Shown here piece after piece: positions 1-6,729 of a stretch of 7,627 bases of DNA (the stretch's first letter is position 1; the number at the start of each line of letters is the position of its first letter). A program made the translations under genes and the position numbers. The DNA is from Planctomycetota bacterium (GTDB lineage: Bacteria > Planctomycetota > Phycisphaerae > Sedimentisphaerales > Anaerohalosphaeraceae), in the NCBI GenBank assembly GCA_021160785.1, contig JAGHBX010000214.1:1-7627 (forward strand), in the 5' to 3' direction. Below the pieces are notes generated by a model that searched no databases, was not told the DNA's origin, and worked only from the letters and a program-made list of their open reading frames with translations.

Positions 1-1994
1 CCCTGTATCCGGCACTGCTTCCACACCTCCTTCGTCATCGTCGGGCAAACCAGATAGCCCGTCTCCTTATCCACATAACCGGCAAAGCCAAACTTGCTGC
101 CCGTCAAGCGCTTGGCATGAGCTAACACAAAATCGGATATCTCCTCGAACGAAAAATGAGGCTTGTTAAGAATATTAGACAGATTAGCCAGCGCCTTGTT
201 CACCAACGACTCCCAGTACAACGCCGCCTCGGCCTCGCGAAGATCCGTAATATCAAGCCCATAGACATTTACATAATCGCTTTCGACAATCGGGGCAAAG
301 ACAAGCGAAAACACGCGCCCCCGGTACTTGATCTCGCCCCGCTGGACAGCACCGAGATTAAGAGCCTTTTCAACCATTTCAAGCCACTGTCCTTCAAGCC
401 GCTGCCCCCGGCGACAACTCCATGCATTCTCCATCGCCAGGCCCGCGCGGTTGCTGTACAATATCGCACCATCCCGCCGGATGCGAAGGACAGCATTAGG
501 ATTCTCTGCCGGAAACTTTGCAAGACTTTCGATCTTTTCTTCGGCCCGTTTGCGTGCGGTGATATCACGCTGAATATTAGCGAAATACAGTATTGTGCCC
601 TCACTGTCCACAGTCCCACTTATTGCCGAATAGGTCAAAAACTCACTGCCGTCCTTTTTTTTGTTCCAAATCTCACCTTCCCATGACCCATTCTTCACAA
701 GAGCAGACATTATTTCATCGGCCGTAGCTTCCGGTGTAGGCCCGGCATTCAATATCTCAACATTCTTTCCTGCCAGTTCACCCCTGTCGTAACCAAAAAG
801 CTCATCCATGGCCCTGTTCGTATATATCATCACACCGTCCGGCGAGACTATGCTCATACCATCCTTGGCGGTTTCAATAGCCTTGAGAAGCTTACCATGT
901 TCCTCCTCCGCTTTCTTCCGCTCGGTTACATCCCGGTCCACCCCGCGGAAGCCTGTCAGCCGACCGTCCACATCCAGGATCGGCACCGCGTTGCTTTCGA
1001 GATAGCGGTAACTTCCATCTTTGTGTTTCCACCGAATCAGTTGGTTTCGCCAGCCCTCCTTTTGCCTGGTCCACTCCGGCAGCATCTTTTCGATTTCCCT
1101 TTTATCCTCGGGATGCATCAGGTCAAAGTTCGGCTTTCCAATTAGCTCGTCCGACGAATAGCCTAAGATCGACTCGACGGCCGGGTTGCTGTACGTGTGC
1201 ACCCCCTCCAGGTCTATCGCCCAAATCCAGTCCGTGGATGTCTCAACCAGGGCACTGACTGTCTGCTCTCTCTCCTCCAGCGACTCCAGCATTTGACTGT
1301 TGGCCAGACCGATCGACGCAATCTCTCCAAAGGCCGCAGCCAGTCTGGCATCGTCGTCATTGAACGGACTCGGCTTGTTGGCAAGACCGATTACACCGAC
1401 AACTTTCTCCTCCAGAATCAGGGGGGCAAACAGGATATTATCAAGCTTTACATGATCGAGGGGTATGTATTTTATCCAGGGACTATTGCCAAAGTCATTT
1501 TCGTAGACAGTTTTGCCAGTTGCATAAGCCTCACCCCTCAATCCGCGGATTGGCATTGGCAGATCAGGATCGACGCGGCATGCCCGCCCGCCGGCGTCAA
1601 GGAAGAGAACCTCGTTTTCAGTGCCATCGGCGCTCATCAGCGCAACATATCCGGCCGTCGCACCGGTTAATTCCTTGCAGATATCGAATATCGCACGCGC
1701 CGTCGGTTCAAATTCCCGATATCGCAGGACCGCCCGCGCACCTTCCAGCAACGCGGCCGCTTCGGTGCCGGCCGGCTGAACTTCGTCTTCGGTCTCCGGC
1801 AAAGTCGACAACTGCCGTTTCAGCCACAAAGTCATCGCGCCCACGGCGGCAACAAAAACCAGAAAGAACACCTGCAAAACGCCGGCCTCAAAATTCATGG
1901 AGATAACAATCGCCGCCGCAAGCACGGCTAATAGAACATATACCACCCCATTCAGCCAGCCCATGATCCTCGAAGGTCTATCCTTGTCCTTCAT
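1..1994 (-). CDS. Membrane-anchored GAF/PAS multi-sensor protein (probable histidine kinase), 3' end outside the window
   Basis: Reading the minus strand from the ATG at 1994 gives 664 codons with no stop to the window edge, so this is the N-terminal part only. Residues about 11-33 and 39-57 are two hydrophobic membrane segments with a very short connection, so there is no sizeable external domain and sensing is probably cytoplasmic. A GAF domain spans about 85-235, followed by a short coiled coil (around 235-250). PAS/PAC units follow at about 246-360 (ending GVDRDVTERK), 366-485 (ending IQRDITARKR) and 490-586 (ending YGLDITDLREAE). A second GAF-like domain starts near 595, with the TGSKFGF and ETGYLVCPTMT signatures common in multi-PAS sensor kinases. 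The start is supported by GGAG on the minus strand (2002-2005), 7 bases upstream. The output domain (HisKA/HATPase, GGDEF or other) is not visible, so 'kinase' is inferred. The ligand is unknown. The gene diverges from the CoA-metabolism cluster, so a regulatory link is possible but unproven. Confidence 0.9.
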   Translation of the reverse strand, partial: MKDKDRPSRIMGWLNGVVYVLLAVLAAAIVISMNFEAGVLQVFFLVFVAAVGAMTLWLKRQLSTLPETEDEVQPAGTEAAALLEGARAVLRYREFEPTARAIFDICKELTGATAGYVALMSADGTENEVLFLDAGGRACRVDPDLPMPIRGLRGEAYATGKTVYENDFGNSPWIKYIPLDHVKLDNILFAPLILEEKVVGVIGLANKPSPFNDDDARLAAAFGEIASIGLANSQMLESLEEREQTVSALVETSTDWIWAIDLEGVHTYSNPAVESILGYSSDELIGKPNFDLMHPEDKREIEKMLPEWTRQKEGWRNQLIRWKHKDGSYRYLESNAVPILDVDGRLTGFRGVDRDVTERKKAEEEHGKLLKAIETAKDGMSIVSPDGVMIYTNRAMDELFGYDRGELAGKNVEILNAGPTPEATADEIMSALVKNGSWEGEIWNKKKDGSEFLTYSAISGTVDSEGTILYFANIQRDITARKRAEEKIESLAKFPAENPNAVLRIRRDGAILYSNRAGLAMENAWSCRRGQRLEGQWLEMVEKALNLGAVQRGEIKYRGRVFSLVFAPIVESDYVNVYGLDITDLREAEAALYWESLVNKALANLSNILNKPHFSFEEISDFVLAHAKRLTGSKFGFAGYVDKETGYLVCPTMTKEVWKQCRIQ

Positions 1995-2008
1995 AAGCAC
2001 TCTCCCCG

Positions 2009-2038
2009 GCAGAACATTCAATATAAGTTTTGTTCTGC
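2009..2038. promoter_or_regulatory. Inverted repeat GCAGAACA-N14-TGTTCTGC, candidate operator or 5' leader hairpin
   Basis: The arms at 2009-2016 and 2031-2038 are perfect 8-base reverse complements separated by 14 mostly A/T bases. The element lies between the sensor gene's start codon and its candidate -10 box and covers the predicted transcription start. A dimeric repressor site and an mRNA stem-loop are both plausible. No regulator is identified. Confidence 0.4.
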
Positions 2039-2039
2039 A

Positions 2040-2068
2040 ATATTAACACGGATCACGGCAAGCCGCAA
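2040..2068 (-). promoter_or_regulatory. Candidate sigma70-type promoter for the sensor gene
   Basis: On the minus strand a -35-like TTGCGG (2063-2068) is separated by exactly 17 bases from a -10-like TAATAT (2040-2045). Transcription would start near 2033, giving a leader of about 40 bases that contains the inverted repeat at 2009-2038. A perfect TTGACA also occurs on this strand at 2087-2092 but has no well-spaced -10 partner. The prediction rests on consensus matching only. Confidence 0.35.
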
Positions 2069-2133
2069 CATACTTACGGTCTTTTTTGTCAAATTACAGG
2101 TTTTTTTTTGGCCCCGTCCCGGGCTTTTTACGC

Positions 2134-2162
2134 TTGCCCAACAGACACCAATGTGCTTTAAT
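2134..2162 (+). promoter_or_regulatory. Candidate sigma70-type promoter for the plus-strand cluster
   Basis: TTGCCC (2134-2139, 4 of 6 consensus bases) and TTTAAT (2157-2162, 5 of 6) are spaced by 17 bases. The expected transcript starts near 2169, about 42 bases before the dehydrogenase start codon. Upstream lie T-rich runs (2082-2087 and 2101-2109). It could drive all four plus-strand genes. The prediction rests on consensus matching only. Confidence 0.35.
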
Positions 2163-2200
2163 TGCCTGTTGCAGGTGAATTCGACACGTTTTTTGACTGT

Positions 2201-2205
2201 GAGGA
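2201..2205 (+). promoter_or_regulatory. Ribosome binding site GAGGA that decides the dehydrogenase start
   Basis: GAGGA sits five bases before the ATG at 2211. It supports that codon over the in-frame ATGs at 2151 and 2205. Starting at 2211 also gives the usual family N-terminus (MRAIQI, then a basic/proline-rich stretch), whereas the 2151 start adds about 20 residues unlike the family. Confidence 0.6.
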
Positions 2206-2210
2206 TGACA

Positions 2211-3175
2211 ATGAGAGCAATTCAAATCATCAAACCGCGAAAAATCGCAATGCTCGACGATGCCCCCAAACCCAAACCCGTCGAAGGCCAAGTGCTCGTC
2301 AAGTGCAGCCATATCGCGCTTTGCGGCTCTAATATGGGTCAGTACACCGGCGAAGGGCTCTGGGCGGATATCGACTTTCCCAACCCCGTCGGCTGGGCCG
2401 GCCATGAGAATACCGGGATAATCGAAGAATCACGCTGCCAGGGATGGGAGCCCGGCGAACTCGTACTCGCCCAGCCGAGGGCTATTTTGGCTTTGCAGAA
2501 TATATCGTGTCAAAACCGCCGGCGATCGCAAGATTACCGCAGGACTCGCCCAACGTCGCCGGCCTCATCGTAGCGCAACCGCTGGCGACGGTCCTTCGCG
2601 CATTGACGAAAACCGAAAACATTGCCGCCAAACGCTGCGCCGTCGTCGGACAGGGCCCGATGGGACTCATCTTCACACATATTCTCAGGCTCATGGGAGC
2701 AAGCGAAATAATCGCAACCGACGTCCTCGACTGGCGGCTGGAATGGTCAAAACGTTATGGAGCAAATCACGTAATAAACGCCACAAATCAGGACGTCGTA
2801 AAAGTCGTCGGCGAACTTACCAACGCCGACATGGTCGACTTCGCCGTCGACGCCGCCGGACAGGTCGAATCACTCGCCACCGCCGCACTCCTGCCCAAAG
2901 TCGGAGGCCGACTGTTCGTCTTCGGAATGCCCCACTACGAACAACAACTCTTCCCGTGGTATCACGTCTTCCGGCACAACATACAGATCAACACCTGTGT
3001 CGGACCCGAATGCGGACCATTCTTCCAGACCGCAGCCGACATGGTGCTCGACGAACGATGCAAGGCGCTGGTGGATATGGTTACCCCGGTCATGCCGTGG
3101 GCCAAGGCGCCCGAAGCATTCGAAATGTACGCAAACTTTGCAAAAGACTCACTGAAACTGACACTCGAACTATGA
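2211..3175 (+). pseudogene. Medium-chain (zinc-type alcohol) dehydrogenase, interrupted by a one-base deletion
   Basis: The two halves are in different frames. Residues 1-88 read from 2211; after the CAG at 2472-2474 a base is missing from the next CCN codon, and the reading continues from GAG at 2477 to the stop at 3175. Restored, the protein is about 321 residues, slightly short for the MDR superfamily (about 340-350). The GroES-like half has LCGSN (Cys38) and GHE (His65, Glu66), which match two catalytic zinc ligand positions. The Rossmann half has VVGQGPMG (145-152) and an acidic residue after the second strand (TDV, Asp171), suggesting NAD(H). The four-cysteine structural zinc lobe is absent, and the usual EP motif reads QP (Gln123). 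It belongs to the threonine/sorbitol/6-hydroxycyclohexenoyl-CoA dehydrogenase type; the substrate is unknown. Without correction, translation ends at 2573. A sequencing or assembly error is as likely as true decay, because the downstream half is well conserved. Confidence 0.8.
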
Positions 3176-3192
3176 ACCACAAAAACACGAAC

Positions 3193-3236
3193 GTAGGGTG
3201 GGCTAATGATTTTGTAGGGTGGGCTCTTAGCCCACC
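3193..3236. repeat. Short interspersed hairpin repeat, GTAGGGTGGGCT type, one and a half copies
   Basis: GTAGGGTGGGCT occurs at 3193-3204 and again at 3214-3225. The second copy continues into a perfect hairpin: GGTGGGCT (3218-3225), loop CTT, AGCCCACC (3229-3236). No T tract follows, so it is not a standard terminator. It lies in the 167-base gap between the dehydrogenase and the fusion gene. The rest of that gap (3237-3342) holds no recognisable gene, only an A9 run at 3309-3317. A related element is at 5406-5427. Confidence 0.7.
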
Positions 3237-3342
3237 GGCAACACGCCCAGCCAGGGTGATCCCGATTCATTGGGAAGCCAAAGGCCAAGTGGATGGCTAA
3301 TCGAACCCAAAAAAAAACATCCTCAAAAAAGATAGCAGGACC

Positions 3343-5409
3343 ATGATCGAATACAACGTAACCAACGATATTTGCACCTTGCGTCTCAACACCCCGCCGG
3401 TAAACACCTTCACCTTCGGTTTGCTGGCACAACTGCAATCCGCTGTCAGACGGGCGAACGATGACGGCAACGTCCGGGCAATTGTCCTCATCGGAGATGA
3501 AAAGCACTTCAGCGCAGGAGCCGATGTCAATATCTTCGAGAAAATCACCTCCGCCGCCGAAGCAATCGAGATATCCCGCACCTTCCAGGATGCCTTCGGC
3601 GCGGTCGAGGATTCGGCAAAGCCCGTCGTCGCCGCTGTAGCGGGCAAGGTCATGGGCAGCGCCCTGGAAGTGGCGTCGGCCTGTCATTTCCGCGCCTGCA
3701 CGCCTAATGCAATGTTCTCAATGCCCGAAGTCAGGCTCGGTATTAACCCAGGCGCAGGCGGCACGCAAAGACTTCCCCGCCTGATCGGTCCGGCGGCGAT
3801 CAGGATGCTGCTCACCGCAGAAACCATCAATGCAGAGCAGGCCCTGCAGCTCGGCCTGGTCGATGCAATCTCCCAGGATTCCGACCTCATCGCGACGGCA
3901 CGAAAACTGCTCGATGCTCACCCGCAGCCCGTCAAAACGTCGACTCGAACCCACAAGATATCCGACAGCGATGCATACAACGCCGCAATTGTCTGGGCCG
4001 AGAAATTCATCGGCAGAGGACGGCCCGAAATCATTGCACCGCGTAAGATTCTCGAAGCGGTCAAGACCGGCATCGACGAATCATTCCAGGCAGGCCTGGC
4101 GGCCGAACAGCGGGGCTTTGCCGAATGCATGGGCACTCTGGCGACACGCAATAAAATTTATGTCTTCCTGGCCACGCGAAAAACCACCAAGGCCCCTGGC
4201 CTCGCGGACGAAAAACCCGCAACGATTAAGAACACGGCCGTCGTCGGAATGGGCTCGATGGGCACGGGCATCGCACATGCCATGATCATCGCCGGTCTGC
4301 CCGTCGTCGTATTCGACCGGGATCGCGCGATCCTCGAAAAAGGACTCGCGCAAATCACGGGTTCCGTTGAAAAGAGAGTCGCCGCCGGCAAGCTCTCCTC
4401 CGCACGCGCCAAGCAAATGCTCACCCTGATCAGGGCGGCAACAGACCCACATGACATCGCCCAGGCCGATCTCGTCATAGAGGCGGTATTTGAAGATATT
4501 CCCACAAAGCAAGCGGTAATCGCCGAGATAGAAAAAGCATGTTCCGCCCAGGCCATCATCGCCTCGAATACGTCAACGCTCTCGCTCGATACGTTGGCTG
4601 AAAACATGAAGCACCCCGACAGGCTCGTGGGCCTGCACTTTTTCAACCCGGCCCAGCGAATGCCGTTGGTTGAAGTTATCAAACGCGACTCGACGCCCGC
4701 CAGTACAATCGCCACGGCCCTGAACTTCGCAAAGCGGATTCGAAAGACACCGGTCCTGGTCGCAAACAGCACAGGCTTTCTCGTAAACCGAATCTTCATA
4801 CCGTACTTCAAGGAAGCCTTCTATCTCCTTGAAGATGGCGCCGACGCGCGAGCAATCGACGCGGCGGCGGTCGACTTCGGTTTCCCGATGGGGCCGTTGA
4901 CTTTAATAGATATGGCGGGACTGGATATCCTCGTATTTACCGACGAGGTCATGCACAGCGCGTTTCCGCGACACGGGTCGCTCTCGGCGATCGCCACAAA
5001 GCTCGTCGAAAAGGGGTGCCTCGGCCAAAAAACCGGCTCGGGCCTTTACAAATACCAAAAAGGAGACTATACTCGGCACGATAACCCGGATGCACAAAGT
5101 ATTATCGCAGGCGCTCGCAGCAAGAGGGATATCACACAAGACCGGGTGGATCACGAAGAGATTATCGACCGGCTCGTGCTTAGAATGGTAAACGAAGCCC
5201 TCTACGTGATGAACGAGCAGATCGTCCGGCGACAATCGGACGTCGATGCGGCAATGGTCTTAGGCACGGGCTTTCCGGATTTCCGCGGCGGAGTCCTGAA
5301 ATACGCCAACGACCTTGGAATCGAAACAGTTATCAATCGGCTCGAAGCCTTAGCCAAAAAACACGGCGAGCGCTTCCAGCCACCCAGGCAGGGACCAAAT
5401 AGAATGTAG
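3343..5409 (+). CDS. Bifunctional enoyl-CoA hydratase / 3-hydroxyacyl-CoA dehydrogenase (FadB/FadJ-type fusion)
   Basis: This 688-residue cytoplasmic enzyme hydrates 2-enoyl-CoA and oxidises the resulting 3-hydroxyacyl-CoA with NAD+. The crotonase domain (about 1-190) has the oxyanion motif FSAGAD (56-61) and both catalytic glutamates, Glu109 (ALEVA) and Glu129 (MPEVRLG), 20 residues apart as in the family, then PGAGGTQRLPRLIG. After a linker, the NAD domain starts near 296 with VGMGSMGTGIA (301-311), SNTST (408-412), and the catalytic His432 (LHFFNP) with Glu444. The first C-terminal dehydrogenase domain includes NSTGFLVNR (475-483) and GQKTGSGLYKY (561-571). A second one (about 600-688) has FPDFRGG (644-650). 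FadB and FadJ are about 715-730 residues, so it is complete and slightly compact. An AGGA (3337-3340) lies only two bases before the ATG, a tight spacing. Oddity: the usual GGG before the first catalytic Glu reads G-S-A (105-107). The stop codon overlaps a repeat element. Next to a dehydratase/reductase it probably processes that enzyme's enoyl-CoA product. Confidence 0.93.
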   Translation: MIEYNVTNDICTLRLNTPPVNTFTFGLLAQLQSAVRRANDDGNVRAIVLIGDEKHFSAGADVNIFEKITSAAEAIEISRTFQDAFGAVEDSAKPVVAAVAGKVMGSALEVASACHFRACTPNAMFSMPEVRLGINPGAGGTQRLPRLIGPAAIRMLLTAETINAEQALQLGLVDAISQDSDLIATARKLLDAHPQPVKTSTRTHKISDSDAYNAAIVWAEKFIGRGRPEIIAPRKILEAVKTGIDESFQAGLAAEQRGFAECMGTLATRNKIYVFLATRKTTKAPGLADEKPATIKNTAVVGMGSMGTGIAHAMIIAGLPVVVFDRDRAILEKGLAQITGSVEKRVAAGKLSSARAKQMLTLIRAATDPHDIAQADLVIEAVFEDIPTKQAVIAEIEKACSAQAIIASNTSTLSLDTLAENMKHPDRLVGLHFFNPAQRMPLVEVIKRDSTPASTIATALNFAKRIRKTPVLVANSTGFLVNRIFIPYFKEAFYLLEDGADARAIDAAAVDFGFPMGPLTLIDMAGLDILVFTDEVMHSAFPRHGSLSAIATKLVEKGCLGQKTGSGLYKYQKGDYTRHDNPDAQSIIAGARSKRDITQDRVDHEEIIDRLVLRMVNEALYVMNEQIVRRQSDVDAAMVLGTGFPDFRGGVLKYANDLGIETVINRLEALAKKHGERFQPPRQGPNRM

Positions 5410-5427
5410 AGTGGGGCTTGCCCCACC
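5406..5427. repeat. Short hairpin repeat overlapping the fusion gene's stop codon
   Basis: GTAGA (5406-5410) is followed by GTGGGGC (5411-5417), TT, GCCCCAC (5420-5426), a perfect 7-base inverted repeat (six paired bases with a CTTG loop in RNA). It resembles the element at 3214-3236 in the GTAG-R-GTGGG start, the hairpin and the CACCG end. The TAG stop (5407-5409) of the preceding gene lies inside its first bases. No T tract follows. Confidence 0.6.
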
Positions 5428-5455
5428 GAATGATTTATAAGAAAGGACATTAATA

Positions 5456-6685
5456 ATGCCTGCACCCGCAGAACGAAAAGGCATCGAAGCCACAAAAAAG
5501 ATGAAAGGCCTTATGGGGGGCTACTTCATGGAGTTGATGGGCGAATCCGCTTCGGACAAAAAGGTCGCCTGGTGCACAAGCGTCGGTCCCGCCGAACTCC
5601 TCATCGCTCTCGGCTTCAATGTCTACTTCCCCGAGAATCACGGCGCGATGCTGGGCGCAACCCGCATGGCGACCGACCTGATACCTCTGGCCAACGCTCG
5701 CGGCTTCTCGCCGGACATCTGCTCGTATCTGACAAGCGATATCGGCTCATACATCAAAGGTGAAAGCCCATTCAACAAGATGAATCTCCCCGGCCCGCCA
5801 AAGGCGGACGTGCTGGTCTTCAACACCAACCAGTGTCGCGACGTACAAGACTGGTTCCAGTTCTACGCCCGCGAATGGGACGTGCCCTGCATCGGCGTCC
5901 ACACGCCCCGGGGAATCGGCGACGTCGACGACATCATCATTCAGGGTGTGGCCAGGCAAATCAAAGCCCTCGTCGAACCCTTAGAACAAATCGCCGGCCA
6001 AAAGCTCGACTACGACAAACTCAAAGAAGTCATCGGACTTTCAAGGGAGTGCACCGAGTTGTGGAAGGCGATCCTCAAGACCGCCGCCAACGCGCCGGCG
6101 CCCCTGACATTTTTCGACGCCACGATCCAGATGGGCCCGGCCGTCGTGCTCCGCGGCACGCAGGGCGCCATCGACTACTACAAGATACTGCTTGCTGAAC
6201 TCAAACAGCGCATCGCCGATGGCGTCGCAGCCGTCGAAGGTGAAAAATTCAGGATCTACTGGGAAGGCATGCCCATCTGGGGCAAACTCAAACCGCTGAG
6301 CATGCAGTTCATGGAACTGAGCACCGCCATAGTAGCGTCAACCTACTGTAATAGTTGGATATTCGACGACCTCGATCCCGACAAACCCTTCGAGTCAATG
6401 GCCAGAGCATACTCGGAGCTGTTTATCTGCCGAAGTGACGACCGCAAGGAAGCGTATATGGAAACCATGATCGAAAAGTTCAAGATCGACGGCGTACTCT
6501 ATCACGACGCCAAGACCTGTCCCAACAACTCCAACAACCGCTACGACATGCCGCAACGCCTCCAGGCGAAAACAGGCAAACCTTTCGTAGTAGTCAACGG
6601 CGACCTCAACGACTTGAGACTGTATTCCGAAGAGCAGACCAGAACCAACATAGAGGCGTTCATAGAACAACTCGCCGAAGGATAG
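5456..6685 (+). CDS. Benzoyl-CoA reductase / 2-hydroxyacyl-CoA dehydratase family catalytic subunit (BcrB/HgdB-like)
   Basis: This 409-residue cytoplasmic iron-sulfur protein belongs to the HgdB/BcrB/BcrC/FldC (2-hydroxyglutaryl-CoA dehydratase D-component) family. Family members take ATP-activated electrons to dehydrate 2-hydroxyacyl-CoAs or reduce benzoyl-CoA. From memory it matches BcrB along its length: DICSYLTSDIG (87-97), NQCRDVQDWFQFY (125-137), the RGTQGAIDYY stretch (233-242), EGMPIW (270-275), and the C-terminal KTCPNNSNN (353-361) and GDLNDLR (382-388). Cysteines are at 40, 89, 127, 145, 199, 298, 325 and 355. Cys89, Cys127 and Cys355 align with BcrB cysteines and are the best candidate [4Fe-4S] ligands; Cys40 sits where HgdB-type subunits often have a ligand. 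AAGGA (5443-5447) lies 8 bases before the ATG. The activase follows directly, which confirms the system. The usual second catalytic subunit is not in the window. The substrate cannot be told from sequence alone: aromatic reductase, 2-hydroxyacyl dehydratase and double-cubane-type protein remain open. Confidence 0.9.
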   Translation: MPAPAERKGIEATKKMKGLMGGYFMELMGESASDKKVAWCTSVGPAELLIALGFNVYFPENHGAMLGATRMATDLIPLANARGFSPDICSYLTSDIGSYIKGESPFNKMNLPGPPKADVLVFNTNQCRDVQDWFQFYAREWDVPCIGVHTPRGIGDVDDIIIQGVARQIKALVEPLEQIAGQKLDYDKLKEVIGLSRECTELWKAILKTAANAPAPLTFFDATIQMGPAVVLRGTQGAIDYYKILLAELKQRIADGVAAVEGEKFRIYWEGMPIWGKLKPLSMQFMELSTAIVASTYCNSWIFDDLDPDKPFESMARAYSELFICRSDDRKEAYMETMIEKFKIDGVLYHDAKTCPNNSNNRYDMPQRLQAKTGKPFVVVNGDLNDLRLYSEEQTRTNIEAFIEQLAEG

Positions 6686-6694
6686 GAAGCAACG

Positions 6695-6728
6695 CAATCT
6701 ACAATCTAAAATCTACAATATAAAATCA
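6695..6728. repeat. AT-rich 14-bp tandem repeat just upstream of the activase start
   Basis: ACAATCTAAAATCT (6701-6714) is followed at once by ACAATATAAAATCA (6715-6728), differing at 2 of 14 positions, and is preceded by a partial CAATCT (6695-6700). The repeat fills most of the 44-base gap between the catalytic subunit and activase genes and ends one base before the ATG at 6730. No Shine-Dalgarno sequence remains in the usual window. Confidence 0.6.
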
Positions 6729-6729
6729 A

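Noticed and set aside
156..686. 176-codon plus-strand open frame
   Set aside because: It lies antisense to the PAS region of the sensor gene, whose protein has clear domains; the plus-strand translation has no recognisable family features.
2101..2130. Possible terminator in the T-run/GC-rich stretch upstream of the dehydrogenase
   Set aside because: Only a 4-base GCCC/GGGC stem precedes TTTTT, too weak, and it lies between divergent genes where no transcript needs to end.
2151..2210. Upstream ATG start for the dehydrogenase
   Set aside because: It adds about 20 atypical residues, overlaps the candidate -10 region and lacks a Shine-Dalgarno; the ATG at 2211 has GAGGA in place.
2470..2480. 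Programmed ribosomal frameshift in the dehydrogenase
   Set aside because: There is no X-XXY-YYZ slippery heptamer and I see no stimulatory hairpin right after; a plain one-base deletion or sequencing error explains it better.
3193..3236. CRISPR-like repeat
   Set aside because: There are only two 12-mer copies 21 bases apart, with no regular spacer and no cas genes; it is a hairpin repeat.
3172..3300. 42-residue open frame starting in an ATGA overlap with the dehydrogenase stop
   Set aside because: Its body is the hairpin repeat (VGW occurs twice through the repeated 12-mer), it has no ribosome binding site and no family resemblance.
2962..3687. 241-codon minus-strand open frame
   Set aside because: It runs antisense across the end of the dehydrogenase, the repeat gap and the crotonase domain; a shadow of real coding sequence.
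4158..4811. 217-codon minus-strand open frame
   Set aside because: Antisense to the 3-hydroxyacyl-CoA dehydrogenase domain, which has all its motifs; no independent support.
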